Shown: positions 13,970-29,424 of the stretch, in pieces | Layout of the letters: each line of letters begins with the position of its first letter | Position numbering within the stretch: the first letter of the stretch is position 1 | DNA from: Hymenoscyphus infarciens | Taxonomy: Eukaryota; Ascomycota; Leotiomycetes; Helotiales; Helotiaceae | DNA length: 64,000 nt | Assembly: GCA_001414345.1 (NCBI GenBank) | Contig: LLCB01000095.1 | Location: forward strand, 62,001-126,000 | Direction of reading: 5' to 3' | The notes under the pieces: generated by a model | The model's input: the letters and a program-made list of their open reading frames with translations, nothing else | Database searches by the model: none | Told to the model about the DNA's origin: nothing | Position numbers and translations under genes: made by a program

Positions 13970-16900
13970 GTGAAAAGTCGAACTTCGCCACTCCCAACTG
14001 AAACATCTCACCTCTCCAGTTACCTGCTTGCTGCTCCTCGCCCCCTTCGCTTACAACGCGAGCGATCGCCCAGATGCATGCGCAGTCAGAACGACAACAC
14101 CTCCACAGATCCCGTGTGTTACTTATTGTACGTCTGTCAACCTTACATCAAGACATCTGTTACACAAGTAGGAATATCTTCACATACAGAAATATTGGTG
14201 TCAGCACGGGACGTGAGAAGTCTTCAGCCTTTCCCCGCGAATACGGATGTGTTACAACTTCCCGTGAAAACTCTCGAGAGCCATGGTGGTGCGAGTCAGA
14301 AATATCTCTAGGTACGAGAGTTCTAGACTAAAGGTCTGATCTTGCGAAGTCAGATACCGCTAGTGAAAGTCCCGTGCCTCGTACTCGAACATGTACCTGG
14401 AAAACTCTCAATCAAAACCCAACTTCCTGAAAGAAGATCATTGATTCCCCATTTACTCCACAGCTATCGCTCACTGCGGCAGCAGAAAAGAAGAGGTGAA
14501 AAAAGGAAATTGGATATCGCTACCTTACTCCACCTCAGGCCAACACATCTCGCCCAATCCCCACTCCAAATGTCCACCTCACAAGTCACACCGCAAAGAA
14601 GAAGGAAAAAGCACTACTCCACACAAAAAAAAACAAGGTTTGGAAGATGGCCCACACGAAAGGGAGGTGACACCAATAAAACCAAACGACGCCCCGAGTC
14701 CCCGACATAAAAAAAGGTAGGCTGACATGCATAAAAAACCACGCACGCAGAACCGTCTAACTGCTTTCGTGCATGTGCATGCAGATGGATGAATCTAGAG
14801 TCTAGACAAGAAAATGTAAGGCGACAGACGGAGGGAAAGGTAAGGCGAACGGTGGACTAGGGTGTATTGACCAATGAGAGGACTCGATTCACGAGATACA
14901 ATATCGAGGTTGTAATCGAAGGATCGTCTAATTATCTCGTACGGAGCACACGTATTCAAAGTTCACGAGACACTGGCGATGAAGGAGTGATAGCACGAGA
15001 AGGAGCGACAGCACGAGAAGGAGTAAGAAAGTTTACGCAAGCGGTACCCTCAAGGACGACACCGAGTCGGTGAGTACGCGTACCGATTTTCCCATGAGTC
15101 CATGACAGAAGAAAAGGATGAAGAAATCGAGACCGAAGGAGAGCGGTGTAACAAACCCTACAGACTTTTTACAATCCCAACCAACCAAACAAACTCTACC
15201 AACTTACCCTGCCTCAGAAACCTTCACGTCCAAATTAACCTCCCCCCTTTCCTATGTAGCGCAACACCATGAGCCATGCCAACAAATTTCCCGTACCAAA
15301 CGTCGCAACAAAAAGAAGAAAAAACCAAGTTACACAACCCCCATCAAACCATCAACCAATCACCTTCCCTTTGATAAAATCCACCCCACTCAATAGAAAA
15401 GTGTCAACCCACCCTTACCAAACTTCCTCCTCACCAGATTGGTGAACCATCCCCAGCTAGCCTACCAAACAAAAACCTTCTCCAAAGGTTCCATTCCCAG
15501 CCCATCCTCGAGCCAACCAATATAACCCCCGATCGGAGCATTTCTCCACGCACGAACCACACCTCGCAACCTCCAGTCCAGTCCCCATCCAACCAACCAC
15601 ACAGGCAACCGAACCGGTCAAACCCCAGTAGAAAACCAGACCAGACTCATCAACCAACGGGCGGGAGAAAGAATCCCAGTCACAGCCTGCAGTTACGTCA
15701 AACACAATTAATTCTGGATAAACTTACACACACTCCCTTCCGGTTCAGAGGCCGCGCGGGAAAGCCAAAGCTCAATAACTTTCTCACTGCGACCCCAACA
15801 GGTATGGGTATCTCAAACCCAATCAACCCCCCTCCTCCAAAGTAAACTCAAATGACGACGCAGGTAAGAAAAGAAGGGAAGGGACAAGATGTTGCCGAAT
15901 TCCAAAAGGAAAAAAAGCAGATGGTGCTGTCTCGTCTCGTCTCGTCTGATACCCGCTCATCTATTTCGTATTACTCGATGATCACCAAAGTGCAATCTAA
16001 TCTATATCGAGACAGAGCAGCATGCATAGACGTGTTTCGACCTTTTCCCAACTCAAAATTGAAACCGGAAAAAGCTAGGAATCGGAAATCACAAGTGCGG
16101 CGTGCCACCAAAGAACCAATGTTTATCAAGAGATGTGAATCTGGTAGTATATTGTGTATCATCCTCGTGCAGAAAGCCCACCCTCCTAATCAACCCACGT
16201 CTTGTGACTGGTATAAAAATGTTGATGTACAAAATCCCCATAAATATCATCCGATGAACCATCCATCTAAAGATCCAAAGAGTAAAAGAGAAATGCCCAA
16301 AACAATGGTAATAGTGTCGAGACTCAAAGCCCGTAGCACCAACGTATATAAATTCCAATCCACAAACATGTGAGATCTGGAATATTCTTTTTCAACAACA
16401 AAACGACCAACCCACCCGACAACACACACCGGGGGTATCCCATTGAAAACACCAACCCTGTAGAATGAGATCGTGAAAGGAAAAAAAAATATGTAAATCG
16501 TCATACATCCACCCAATTCATCTCCCAGTGTCTAAAAAGCCCGGGTCCATACAAGGAAAAAGAAGAAACTCCGTGCTAGCGTTTTTCTTCCGCTGCAATA
16601 TGCTTTCCCAAAATCAGTTCATTCATCCACCCAAATAAAAGATCCAGAGCGTGCCAGCTCGTTGAAAACTCCAGACAAAAAAGAGAGAGAATAATAAGTA
16701 TTATGTAGATAGATATAAATCAGATCTGCGTTCCCCAAAAGAGGAGTTTATTTCCCGCCGGCCTTTTTATTTCGCATATCCAGTGCGCCTTGCTTTGTAT
16801 TGACATGAAGAAGAAAAAAGGAGATTTGTACAGATGTGGTATAACGACATGAGCTTTTTTGGGTTGAAAGAAAAAAAATTGAAATGGTCGCTTCAGTTGA

Positions 16901-16990
16901 ACTTTTGTTGGCCATGGATGTGCAACATTCCTTGGCTCGGCCATACAGGTTGAAGCGGGTGCCTCAATTTCTCTAGTGGCAGACAACCAT
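13970..16990. other. Long AC/CT-biased non-coding stretch
   Basis: Three kilobases between the gene-poor flank and the kinase gene. The plus strand is rich in AAC, CCA and ACC words. Several overlapping frames (up to 173 codons at 15,852-16,373) are low-complexity, overlap one another on both strands and encode nothing recognisable, so I treat them as chance. The right end (about 16,700-17,144) probably includes the 3' UTR of the minus-strand kinase. A long UTR or non-coding transcript is possible but cannot be shown from sequence. Confidence 0.4.
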
Positions 16991-17144
16991 GGAGTGGGTA
17001 TCGTTCAAGGGCTAATGGAACCAGAGTACTGTGTTGACCACTGGCACCTCACATTCTCCTGGAATGAAACGAAGAGGACAGGCTGAAGAGGTCAAGACCA
17101 TTAGCAAGTTCAGCTCCGATGACCCCAGGAAAAGGAGATAACTC

Positions 17145-18731
17145 TCAGGCATGTTGGTAATGAGGAGAGAAAAAAGTAGGATGGTTAGGGTAGAAGATGG
17201 CAGGTTGCACATGAGACACAGCATGGAACTGGTCATACTGATGTTCAAATGCCCAATTCTGGTAAGATGGCTTGACGTAATTGTTCCCATGGAGTTCCTG
17301 TGGAGGTAGAGCGTATTGTTGGGTGGCCTCTGTTTGTCGTCTGGAGGCAGCTGGCTGTCGTGGGCCAGATGGGCTGCGGCTCTCGGGCATCTTGCGTGGT
17401 TCCACATCCATTTCCGACACGTCCGAAGCGGGACTGTCGCAAGTGGAAAAGTCAGAATCCTCTGAGGAAGAAGAGCCAGAAGAGAGCATGGAACCTTCGT
17501 CGGAGTCATAGGAAAGGTTCGAAGATCCAGAAGAGACGTTCGAAGACACGTTGGACGCATCAAAGTAAACCGAGTGTGGGGACTGGGGTGGTGTCGCCAA
17601 TTGGAAGTGTGGTTGAGGCTGTGGTGGGGCGGAGAAGCTTGAGCAAAGAAAGATGAGATTCTTGAGCTCGCTGACGGTAATTCTCTTCTCTGGGTTGCTC
17701 TCAAAGATCATACCAAGGATGTTGTTCAATTCGTCCGACAATGGCAAAATGGTCTTTAGGAAATTTGGATCCTTTTTGAAAGCCCGGTATGTGGAGTCCT
17801 CTTCAGAAGCTTGCTTCCATGGGTTACGGCCACAAGTTAGGTTAACTAGGATGACTCCAAGGGACCAGACGTCGTTTGGTGCGCATCGGTATGATGGCTT
17901 TCTTGATGATTGTTCCAGACATTCTGAGGAAGAGAGGGATGGTTAGTGAATTGAAAGGGGAGGGGGGCTTCAAAACAGCCTACCTGGACTCATGTAAAAG
18001 GTCGATCCGCAGCCGTGGTCCTCAGAGCGGGCATCGGTAGTGGCCAAACCAAAATCGGCCAAGAGAACATTGCTCCCGGAGTGAGATACCAAGATGTTTT
18101 CCGGCTTCAAGTCTCTGTGGTAGATTCCCAACCGGTGGCAATGCTCAACAGCGTCGAGGATCTGGAGGAAAGCTCTTTGGACAAGAGCATCATTACCCAC
18201 GTATGTTCCTCTCTCGGTAATGTTTGAGAAGAGATCTCCTTCTGGGCAAAATTCCAAGATAACGTAGGTACAATCTGGGTCATCGACAATTTTCAACATA
18301 GAGACTATGTTTGGATGTGCTGATGCGGCATAATGAAGCTGAATCTCCCTGGATTGGAATTCCCGCTGTCTTCTATCCAATGGTTCTCCATTTGGGTTGG
18401 TTTTGCTCAGGGCCTTGACTGCATACCAGGAATGGGAGCTGTGGTCGAACGCTGAATAGACAACACCATAGGCACCCGTACCCAATATACTATGCAACTC
18501 GAGCGATTTGCCGAGAAATCTACCTATCCTTGATTCCGGACTAGGAGGGAGCTTGAACTGAGGAGCGGATGCTTGTTGTGCGTAACGTGTCCTGAGGCCT
18601 GGGGCCTGGGACTGTGGTGGGGTTGGAGGGGCCTTGAACTGTGGACGAGCAAAGGGACCTTGGAATTGTGACGACTCTGACCCTGGAGGAGTTGCTGGTG
18701 GTGATAACGGGGCTGCAATCGCATTGAACAT
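17145..18731 (-). CDS. Ran1/Sks1-type serine/threonine protein kinase
   Basis: Two exons (18731..17984 and 17923..17145) give 508 aa. A 60-bp GT-AG intron joins them as ...FYMSP-ECLEQ. The N-terminus (about 1-75) is Pro/Ser-rich and disordered. The kinase domain follows: glycine loop LGTGAYGVVY, catalytic lysine in YAVKAL, catalytic loop HRDLKPENILV, DFGLATT, then DVWSLGVILVNLTCGRNPW, which is typical of the Ran1/Pat1, Sks1/Vhs1 branch. The C-terminal tail (about 320-508) is rich in Ser/Asp/Gln and probably regulatory. Known family members link nutrient state to growth, meiosis or filamentation. That role here is inferred from family only. The start is the first ATG of the frame and puts the disordered head in phase with the kinase. 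All catalytic residues are present, so the gene looks functional. The upstream region is unusually long (3.1 kb). Confidence 0.9.
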
Positions 18732-21700
18732 GGCAAACAGAATCCAAAAAAAATTAAAGATCTCGTGGATGATATGTGGTCCTGAAATTATCTGAATTCA
18801 AACAGAAAGAAATGGTCCAATCAAGGTATCCTCTGGATAACGGAAACGGAGCTGTACTGGAAAGGTCGAGGATGTTGCCGTTCAATATGGAAGGAGTGAT
18901 ATCGAAGAGAAAAGTCCCGGATGGTAGAAGAGAGGGACGATATTCGATATGCGACGATAAGAGGGAGGGTGGTTGAGAAGGAGGAGGGTCGCGAATGTAG
19001 AAGGTTGTTGATGCGGTGATGCGAGAGAGACGGTACGGTACGGTTGGAAGGGAAGTGAGGGTGTATTATCATTTGCAAGAGCTTGGCATCGTTCAAGCTC
19101 GCATGGGGGGAGGGAGGGCATGGATATGGAGCACCATTAAGTTGGGCGAGAAAGAGAGGAGAGGCAATCCGCCTGGGCCAATAGCGTTGTCGACGGGCGC
19201 ATAGCGAATACCAGGGCTATCCAGCCAGGATCCACACCACACCAGTTCCAATTTGCCTGAGATCTTTGTTGACGACGTCAAGGGGGGGCTGCTGGGGCTG
19301 GGACTAGGGATACTAGTCTAAAAATGCAGGCTTAGGTGGCCAAGCCGTAATAAGTCATGGTGTAAACCAATATCTCGCTAGTGGCCAGTCATATTGAACC
19401 AGTCTAACCACACCCACACCAGACCAGACACACATATTTAGCGGCCGAAGAACTCCGGAGATTCCTCGCCCCCCAGCCTGCTGGAGCGAGCGAGTGAGCT
19501 AAAGCCGGCGCCATCCTTGGGCCAGTGACCACTTCAGTCGTCTCCTCCATCCCTGATCGCCTAGGAGAGAATGATGCTCAAATGAAGCTGTAGGCCCAGC
19601 CCCAGCATCACTTCGTAATGTGTGCTCAGTCATGCACTTGAGCTTACCGTATACGGTATTATTGCTCCCAAGTTGCCTACGTATACACCTGCCAGAAAAT
19701 CAGCTCTACTTCGAGGTGACACCGTTGCGGGAAAACATTGCAAAAATAGGTGCAAGTGGCCTACGGTTCGGTAGCACCCATCTGCAGTGCTGGGGACGGC
19801 GCGGGCGTTACTCTCCTCTGTACCAACTTGGAAGTCGAAAGATCCTCCTAAATCTCTCCACGGCACTGGCCTGAAGCTCTCCTGTCATCCCCCATTCCAG
19901 GGATGGTGCACCCCAAGGGCAGGTGTCGTCGAACAATGATTCGCAGTGTGGAGCCCGTGTGGGTGGAATGAGTGGAGGGGTCTCGTAATATCGCAGCCGT
20001 GGCAAAGTGTTGACCAATTGTGCTTCTGTGGCACTCCGTGGAATCCTGGGCGTGTGTGTTGACTCTCTCTCCTCTCAACTCAACTCGAGCCACTCCACGC
20101 CCGGTGCTGCTCCGCTGACAGGCTGCCTCTTCCCTCTGCCTCGGCCACCGTGGTCAGTGAGTGACTGATCGCATGAATCGACTTCCCAATCAGAAACCAC
20201 ACTCCCGAGACTTGAGACCCGCGCCCAGCCCATGAGACCTTCAGGTGACGCCGGCCATGTCTCCATGTCTCTCATCTCTGCCGCAAAAATCAAAAATACA
20301 ATTTTGCCTCGTGGCTCCCAGCGATCAGTGCGAGATGTTCAATGTTGAAAGTTTGTCACCCAAAATCGCTCCGCTGATTGGGTGACTTGACCAGCTTCCT
20401 TCGCCGTTCGAAGCTCCAACGCTCCCGCGTAATCCGCATTCCTACCGATTGAGGTGGAAAGGAGGCCCCCGTATGCATGGCTGCTATAGCAGGGAATGGG
20501 GACCACTGCATCATGATGTGTCCAGGCTGTCATCGTCTCGAAGAAAGTGTAGGATCTTCATGATTGCATCCAACCGCCAAACATCTCTGTTGCTGAACCA
20601 ATCTCCGAATCGATCCTGAAAACAGTTTTGAGGCGCGCGGGCCAATGAAAAATCCCGGCTTGATTTGCAGTGTGTAAACCAGTGCTGGTGTTCAATTTAC
20701 GCGGGTGTAAATGTCTACCCAGCCTCCCTGCTCCTCTCCTTAATCCGTACTCCATACACCGTGTACAGTACACTGTGAGGACCGAGTTTCCCTTATCGTG
20801 TACCGTAGCGTGGGGCGACAAATCGATGCTGCGCCCGAGCGTTGCGACAGCCCTGTGAAAAGCTACTACTTGAAGCCACATTCGTGTCATTCTCGAACTT
20901 CCATTTTTCCCAGTGATCGCCAATCAGGGGGGTTCGGCTGGCAAAGAGTGAGGCTGCTTGGCCGATTCGAGGCTGCCAGGATGGATCTTATTCGTCAAAG
21001 GCAACGGCATGGTGGTGTGGAAGGTCAAGGTGGCGCTGCAAGAAAATTACGCCCTATCAACGTCAAGTTGGTTGCATATTTCATGCTCGGATTAGCATCT
21101 ACTTCAAGTTAGACAAGTAAAGTGACTGTGAAAAAAACAAAAGACATCACACTTGATTCACATGGTGTATCCAATCAGCTTTTGAGCTCTCTATTGACAC
21201 TTGGAACTTTGTCAACAAAACATATTACGCCACAGCCTCTCTGCAGAAGCTGCTGCGTGTGGCTCATAAAGTTCTAGCATTGCATAAGTCTGCCACACTT
21301 ATGGTCATGTCATTGCACAAGCTTGCATAAATCCGCGCATTCAAAAGAAGGTCACTAAACAATCTTGGTACTCCGAACACTTTTGAAAAAGTCATTCATA
21401 GAAGAGGCAAATTGCGCCTGCGTTCTAGAAATTTAGCCAAGACAAAAAAAAGAGAAGACACAGTCCACGTTTCCGCAACCAAAAGTATACTGGTTTACTC
21501 CATCATGGGGAAACTTCGAAATAGAAACGATAAAAATCGGCAATGATCTGAGCCGTTCAACGCAAAGCCGTTTAAACCAGCCGCCGATGTTAAAGCTCTT
21601 GGCAGCCAATCATTGACCTGGAGGACGAGTTTGAGGCTACCCAATGAGAAGAAGAGATGGTAGCCCCTGAAACTCACCGCCAGTCCCAACTTGACACAGC

Positions 21701-21894
21701 TAAAAAAAAAAAAAAATCCATATTCAGAAGTCAGACCGATATGACAGAAATGGAAAATAATAATTGAATTTTGCTTATTATTCATCCGAGGGTGCGTAAA
21801 TCCAATCTCAGATCCCAAACTATAATAGCGGGGGTGCGGAGAATTGTTGTGTGTGCAACAGTGAACAGTGGAACAGCATCATAAAAATCATAAA
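18732..21894. other. Long upstream region of the kinase gene
   Basis: More than 3 kb without a convincing gene. The first few hundred bases next to the kinase start have G-rich plus-strand (C-rich minus-strand) tracts consistent with a 5' leader and promoter. Frames of up to 121 codons (20,558-20,923 minus) exist but lack family signals and splice signals. A poly-A run of about 14 lies near 21,700. Large upstream regions are common for regulatory kinases and transcription factors in filamentous fungi. Confidence 0.4.
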
Positions 21895-22104
21895 ATGAGA
21901 GTTAAGGAAATTGAGGGAGCATCTAACATGGACATGCCGGCGGTACGCTTGTACGACGGCGAGGAGGCTGTTGTGTTGCAGTATTTGAATTTCTCATCGG
22001 ATAGACCAGACCGCAACCTAAACAAATGGGTGCAAATGCATGCAAGTGGTACAGTACCTCCGAAGGATCATGAATCGATCCTGCGAGTGAGATTCGCTCG
22101 GTAG
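21895..22104 (+). CDS. Short hypothetical ORF
   Basis: A 69-codon frame begins MRVKEIEGAS and ends ILRVRFAR. Composition is protein-like, with alternating charged and hydrophobic residues, but no domain is recognisable and no neighbouring exon with matching splice sites was found. It may be a relic, a fragment of a spliced gene or chance. Confidence 0.2.
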   Translation: MRVKEIEGASNMDMPAVRLYDGEEAVVLQYLNFSSDRPDRNLNKWVQMHASGTVPPKDHESILRVRFAR

Positions 22105-22846
22105 ACGGAATGTTGGATGATAGGTGGTGAGTGGTGGGTGAGCGTTGGATGGCGGGGGGGAGTGAGGTGGGCATGACATGGCATGGCAACGCATGTTGTC
22201 TGTCGTTGGTGGGATCATGGCGGGATGTGGAATAGATGTCAGTTCTATGGTGTTGTGACTCTTGCGAGACCTTGAAGTGGCGTGGCGGGCCTGCTGTCGG
22301 GTTTGATCAAGCTTGAGATCACGTGCAAGATGGTCGTTTCATTGGATCACCCAGAGGGTTAAGCGGGTCCCATCCTCCTCGAAGTCTCCCCTGAAGGCTC
22401 CTTCGCATCACCTTTCTAGACTACAGCGTCACGGAATCATCCGAACATGCATCTCTTCTCCAGCCATCCATATCATGTGTGCACTATGGGTACTTTGTGT
22501 ACTCGTATAAACTTCTTATAGAAGGGCGTCTCGACTTGTACATCGACACTCAGCGTCTGGCGACCTGCAGATTAGGTCTCACAACCTCCTCGCAAGAAAT
22601 GTGATCAGAGTTGTAAAAACCATGCTGCCTCCTTCGCCCCCTTCGGCCTGCAGGTTCTGAAGCCAAAAGCCGTTGAAACATATGGCTTCTAAATCTGTCG
22701 GGTACTCCGATCGGGCACTTGTTCTTTTCCATGAAAATCCGATTTTCTATCTTTGTTTCTGTTCCGTTTTCTCTCATTTCCATTTCTGCGCTTTGGTCTC
22801 GAGAGTGCTGTTCTGTTTCCAGCCTTGTATCACGGGATCGTCTTAA
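22105..22846. other. No supported gene
   Basis: Mixed-composition DNA. A possible upstream exon of the following fragment cannot be defined: several candidate acceptors exist (for example TTTCCAG near 22,821) but none gives an extended frame. Confidence 0.35.
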
Positions 22847-23279
22847 GCCGAAACACCTGCAGCTGCACTCTATTTTCGCTTCGCTAAAAGAGCTAAGAGG
22901 AGACCAGATTCCACTTCCACGAGCAAGGTGCTGGAAGAGGCCGAGGCCGTCGAGGTAGATCCATGGTGAGTCAGCATCGGTGGATGATGGCTTTACTTTG
23001 ACATGTTACACATACAGGGCCATAACAGAGGCAAGGAGAGCCAAAGAAAAAGCGTCAGCCAACGATGCAGTCACAATTTTCAGGTGGAGAGAACTCTATT
23101 TCAAGAACATGTGACCTGTGTCGCAGAATCTGCATGCTGACTCTCAAGTGGTCCTTCATGATAGGCTGTGGGAGAACGAAGCAGCCAACTGGAGCTCTCT
23201 CTGGCGCTTCATACGGGCAAAGATTTCCCTATTTCCAACATCATCGCGGCACAATCAACCATCCTTCAAAACAAGATGA
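22847..23279 (+). pseudogene. Unidentified spliced gene fragment with in-frame stop
   Basis: A frame open from 22,847 encodes RRPDSTSTSKVLEEAEAVEV and ends at a canonical donor (GTGAGT, 22,966). A 52-bp intron ends in ACACATACAG (23,017). The next exon continues in phase (AITEARRAKEKASANDAV), reaches a TGA at 23,112-23,114, then stays open and protein-like (VVLHDRLWENEAANWSSLW) to 23,279. TGA would be CGA before a C-to-T change. The in-phase intron and amino-acid composition argue for a real former gene. I do not recognise the family. The 5' end is not found. Alternatively the TGA is the true end of a small gene. Confidence 0.35.
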
Positions 23280-24593
23280 TTCCAATCGAGTAAACTGTTC
23301 ATGTACACACATGCGGGGAGCATATCCGTCATGCAGTACGTACCAGCACTGTGAGATGGAAATAGCAGTATCGTTCTTTACCTATCCACATACAAACAGA
23401 TTATCTGTGACACAGGTGTGAATTCAGCAATGAACCGTCGTGCATCTCATGCCTCTCTCGAGCAGAAAATGCAAGAAGCAGCGGCTACCCACCGTAAGAC
23501 TTATGCGATACGTACATGTGCTGAAATTCAACACGCAACGTGGAAAGTTATCTTCCGGTTGGGTTGGTGCATCTGCAATTGTGAGGCAATATCCAAACTG
23601 TTTATTGGATCACGCCTCGATCGTACCTAACTTTGGGAATTGCTGCAGTCTCTTGCATATTTATTTGCCCGGCAGTTTTTGGGGGCGAGCGGGGGGTTTG
23701 ATTATCTATCTCATGTCTATTTTGTGGTGTTGACTATTATTATATCGGAGTGTTGGTCTTCCGAGTAGAAATTTACATCTTCAAAAGATTGAGGAAGTCT
23801 ATTTTCATGTATTCAGGAGGGGAGTTTTCTAAATGGGGTTGTTACATGCTTCTGTAATCCCCTCAAATTCTTCAAATCCATGCACAAGGCTTCTCTTCTC
23901 AATTGGGAAATATACTTTATACAACTCTGCTCACGGGGGGTCACTTAGTTTTCTGACCTCCACCATAATACACCTCATTAAAACATATTTATGTTACCCA
24001 AAAGAGTAACATCTAGCCCTCATCAACTCTATATTCAAAAAATAGAAACTTTCCATTTCCAAACCCGAAAAGCATCCACTCCACAACATCGAAAATAATT
24101 CCAACTTAGGCATCCAAACCTTCCTCCGTCGTTCTCACAGGTGTTTAGTATGGTCTCACTGAGCCTCACTCTTTGCGTTTCACATACCTTGGTGTCACGT
24201 CAGCTCGCGGATTCCTACAAGATCTTATCTAAACATCTCAGCTCAGCCTCTTAAGCGCCGCCTCCTTCTCAGCATGATGACTCGGTGAGCTTGATTCTTA
24301 CGCGGGGCGACGTATGTTTGTGGGGAGTCAGCTTTTAGTATTTTAGTAAAGTGTTGCTTTTGTTGGGGGATTTCGAGTTTTTTCTTTTGAGTTTTGAGGG
24401 GGGATGTATTAACAGGGGGGGAGGCGGGAAGAGGGCGGTTGACATACTGTTTCACTTGGGATTCGAGAGACCTAAGTAGGAAGAAGTTCAACAGGAAGGA
24501 AGCGGTGTCGCATTCCTCTCTTTCGGGATTTTTTGCTTAGAAGAGAAATTCACGAGTGTTGTCTTATGAGGGTTAGTTACTGACATCAAATAA
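23280..24593. other. No supported gene
   Basis: Short frames only (70-97 codons), without domains or splice partners. The region has poly-G and T-rich patches and nothing else of note. Confidence 0.4.
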
Positions 24594-25560
24594 CTATTTC
24601 CCAACTCGCTCTCCTTCCCACTCACCTCTTTCACCCTTGAAATCCCGTACTTGATTTAGATCCCACAGGCCTTCCGCATTATTCAACATCATATCAAAAA
24701 CGACTTCTTCAATACTTCCTCCTCCATGACTTATTTTTCCAACTTCAAGAACAAATCCGAGTTGAGAATTCGCTACTTGGGACTCGAGAAGAGCATTTGG
24801 AGAAGGAGGAAGTGCTTCAATAGAGCCCGCATCTTTTGTCAACGTTTGGGAGGCCAGTATTACGTTTTCGTGACCTACGAACTATCTTGGCACACAACAT
24901 GGACTTGAGCATTCTCATATTGACCAAGGGTTTATTGTCAAGAAGAACTGGAAACCTGACACTGTCAAGACGTAAAATTAGGGGAGGAGATGACTATATT
25001 CATAGCTATCAACTTCCAGCTAGTCTCAAAGAAGTATCGAAAACTGGTTGAAGGAGTTTATGAAGCCCGTCGCCTCCGCCTCAGCGTCTCAGCTTGTTAC
25101 TGGGACAGGGCCAGCAGAATGTCTTGCACATGGGAGAACAACACTACGTTAAATGATTGTGACAGCAGACGCAGTTTAAGGTGGTTATTAAATCCAGAGC
25201 TTTTTGTTCTTCTCTTCACCCTCTTCTCTTCTTTTCCTCGTGCTTTTTTCGAAACCCCTTTTCTTGCTTACGAACTCCTTACAATTGGCGAACTCAGACT
25301 CTCAATCGCTTGCACTCCTTGGATTAGAAATAGTATCTCATAAGTATAAAGTGAATCCTAAAATGCTATCATCGCAGCAGGAGAATTGCAGCCTAGCTAG
25401 AGCTCGAAGTTTTTCTTAAAGTATGCAACCATCGCCATGACAGTTTGTATAGTACCAAACCTCTACAACAGCTCGACAGAAATGCTGAAGGACTGAAGAA
25501 GAGGGAGTTTCTGGTTCCATCAAAGAAGAAGCAAAAGCTTGGGAAACCCAGGTCTGGATT
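24594..25560 (-). pseudogene. Unidentified degraded gene, minus strand
   Basis: The last 90 or so codons (to 24,594) are open and strikingly protein-like (ENVILASQTLTKDAGSIEAL and LGFVLEVGKISHGGGSIEEV). Upstream the protein-like signal jumps between frames (NMRMLKSMLCAKIVRRS, QSFNVVLFSHVQDILLALSQ, SVLQHFCRAVVEVWYYTNCH), interrupted by TAA/TAG/TGA codons where CAA, CAG or CGA would be sense. This pattern suggests a gene broken by point mutations and frameshifts, with some breaks possibly being introns I could not place. The family is not recognised. Confidence 0.3.
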
Positions 25561-26646
25561 CCTGAAGATATGACCTATCTATCCCCTGTAACGCTAACGT
25601 AAAACCCAACAGCAAATTCACATAGGTACTTCAAATCTACTCTCTCACTCGCTTGCATTAAATTAACTTCTCTATCCAAAAAAATATACCTAAATTCCAA
25701 CCGCGGTCAACAACTTCACAAGTAACTTCCATAGGTGATAATATCTTCTTAATTCTGCCATCTCACAACTTTGAATTCCCCCATTTCAAGTTTGAACCGT
25801 CAAAATTCACAACACTTTTCAATTTCCCACCCTTTTCTAGAATCTCATCACTTTATAATTTCAAAACAAAAATTAGTTTCTGCGCCTCGCGCACTTCGAA
25901 ACATCAAAACATCAAATTCAAATTCATCACATCCTCGCATCATTCTTAGATACCATCCCAACTACCCACCTTAATATCTCAGATCAACTCACACGGTCAC
26001 ACGGTCACACCCCAGAACCAACACCCCCCTCCTACAACCGAGAGAAAACCCCTTCTAGCTAATTTACCAACCTGCCTAGCCCTTTCCCACGTGAGAGAAG
26101 AGGAACATAATTTATTAGAGCAACATATTCCCTCTTGAACAACTAGTCTTACACTAGATCGTACACTAAATCATCTGAAGTACGAATAGAGTAACAAGCC
26201 GTTCGTCTCTCTTGGTCAAAACAGCCATCAGTAAATCCAACATCGGATACTTCTATAAACAGAAAACAGTTTCACCGGAACACCAGGCTCGGCTAAATGA
26301 GGGGAGAAGCGTGACGGATACACCCATGAGAATCTAGAAAGTATCTCATCATATGAGCGGAATAAAATTTGGAGCTGAACTAAATCACCCAAACCAATAC
26401 AGCCTTGGTGCTTCTTCTTACATACTACAACAGGAAAAGGACGGAAGAGTGGATAACTAGAAATGCGATAAAGAATCAAAGACGCTATTCGCCAATCTTA
26501 TTGTTCACTCTATTTAATGTATTTGAAGCTATCTACCAGCCCATGGAATGTAATGTGATTCAATCACGCATGTGTAGCGCCCTGCCCTCCACTTTACTAT
26601 GCATATTCACAACCGCAGCTTGCTATGTTTACCTCACCCCATCTCA
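25561..26646. other. Intergenic region, 3' side of prp4
   Basis: CA/CT-rich sequence with no supported ORF. The right end (about 26,400-26,646) is probably the 3' UTR of the minus-strand prp4 gene. A plus-strand frame at 26,405-26,872 overlaps the real prp4 exon and is a shadow. Confidence 0.4.

Positions 26647-29424
<2,778 letters not shown>

Noticed and set aside
15457..16516. Several overlapping frames of 60-173 codons on both strands
   Set aside because: They overlap each other in many frames, are low-complexity and show no domain, splice signals or recognisable homology.
20558..20923. 121-codon minus-strand frame
   Set aside because: Isolated frame in a long non-coding region, without domain words or flanking splice sites.
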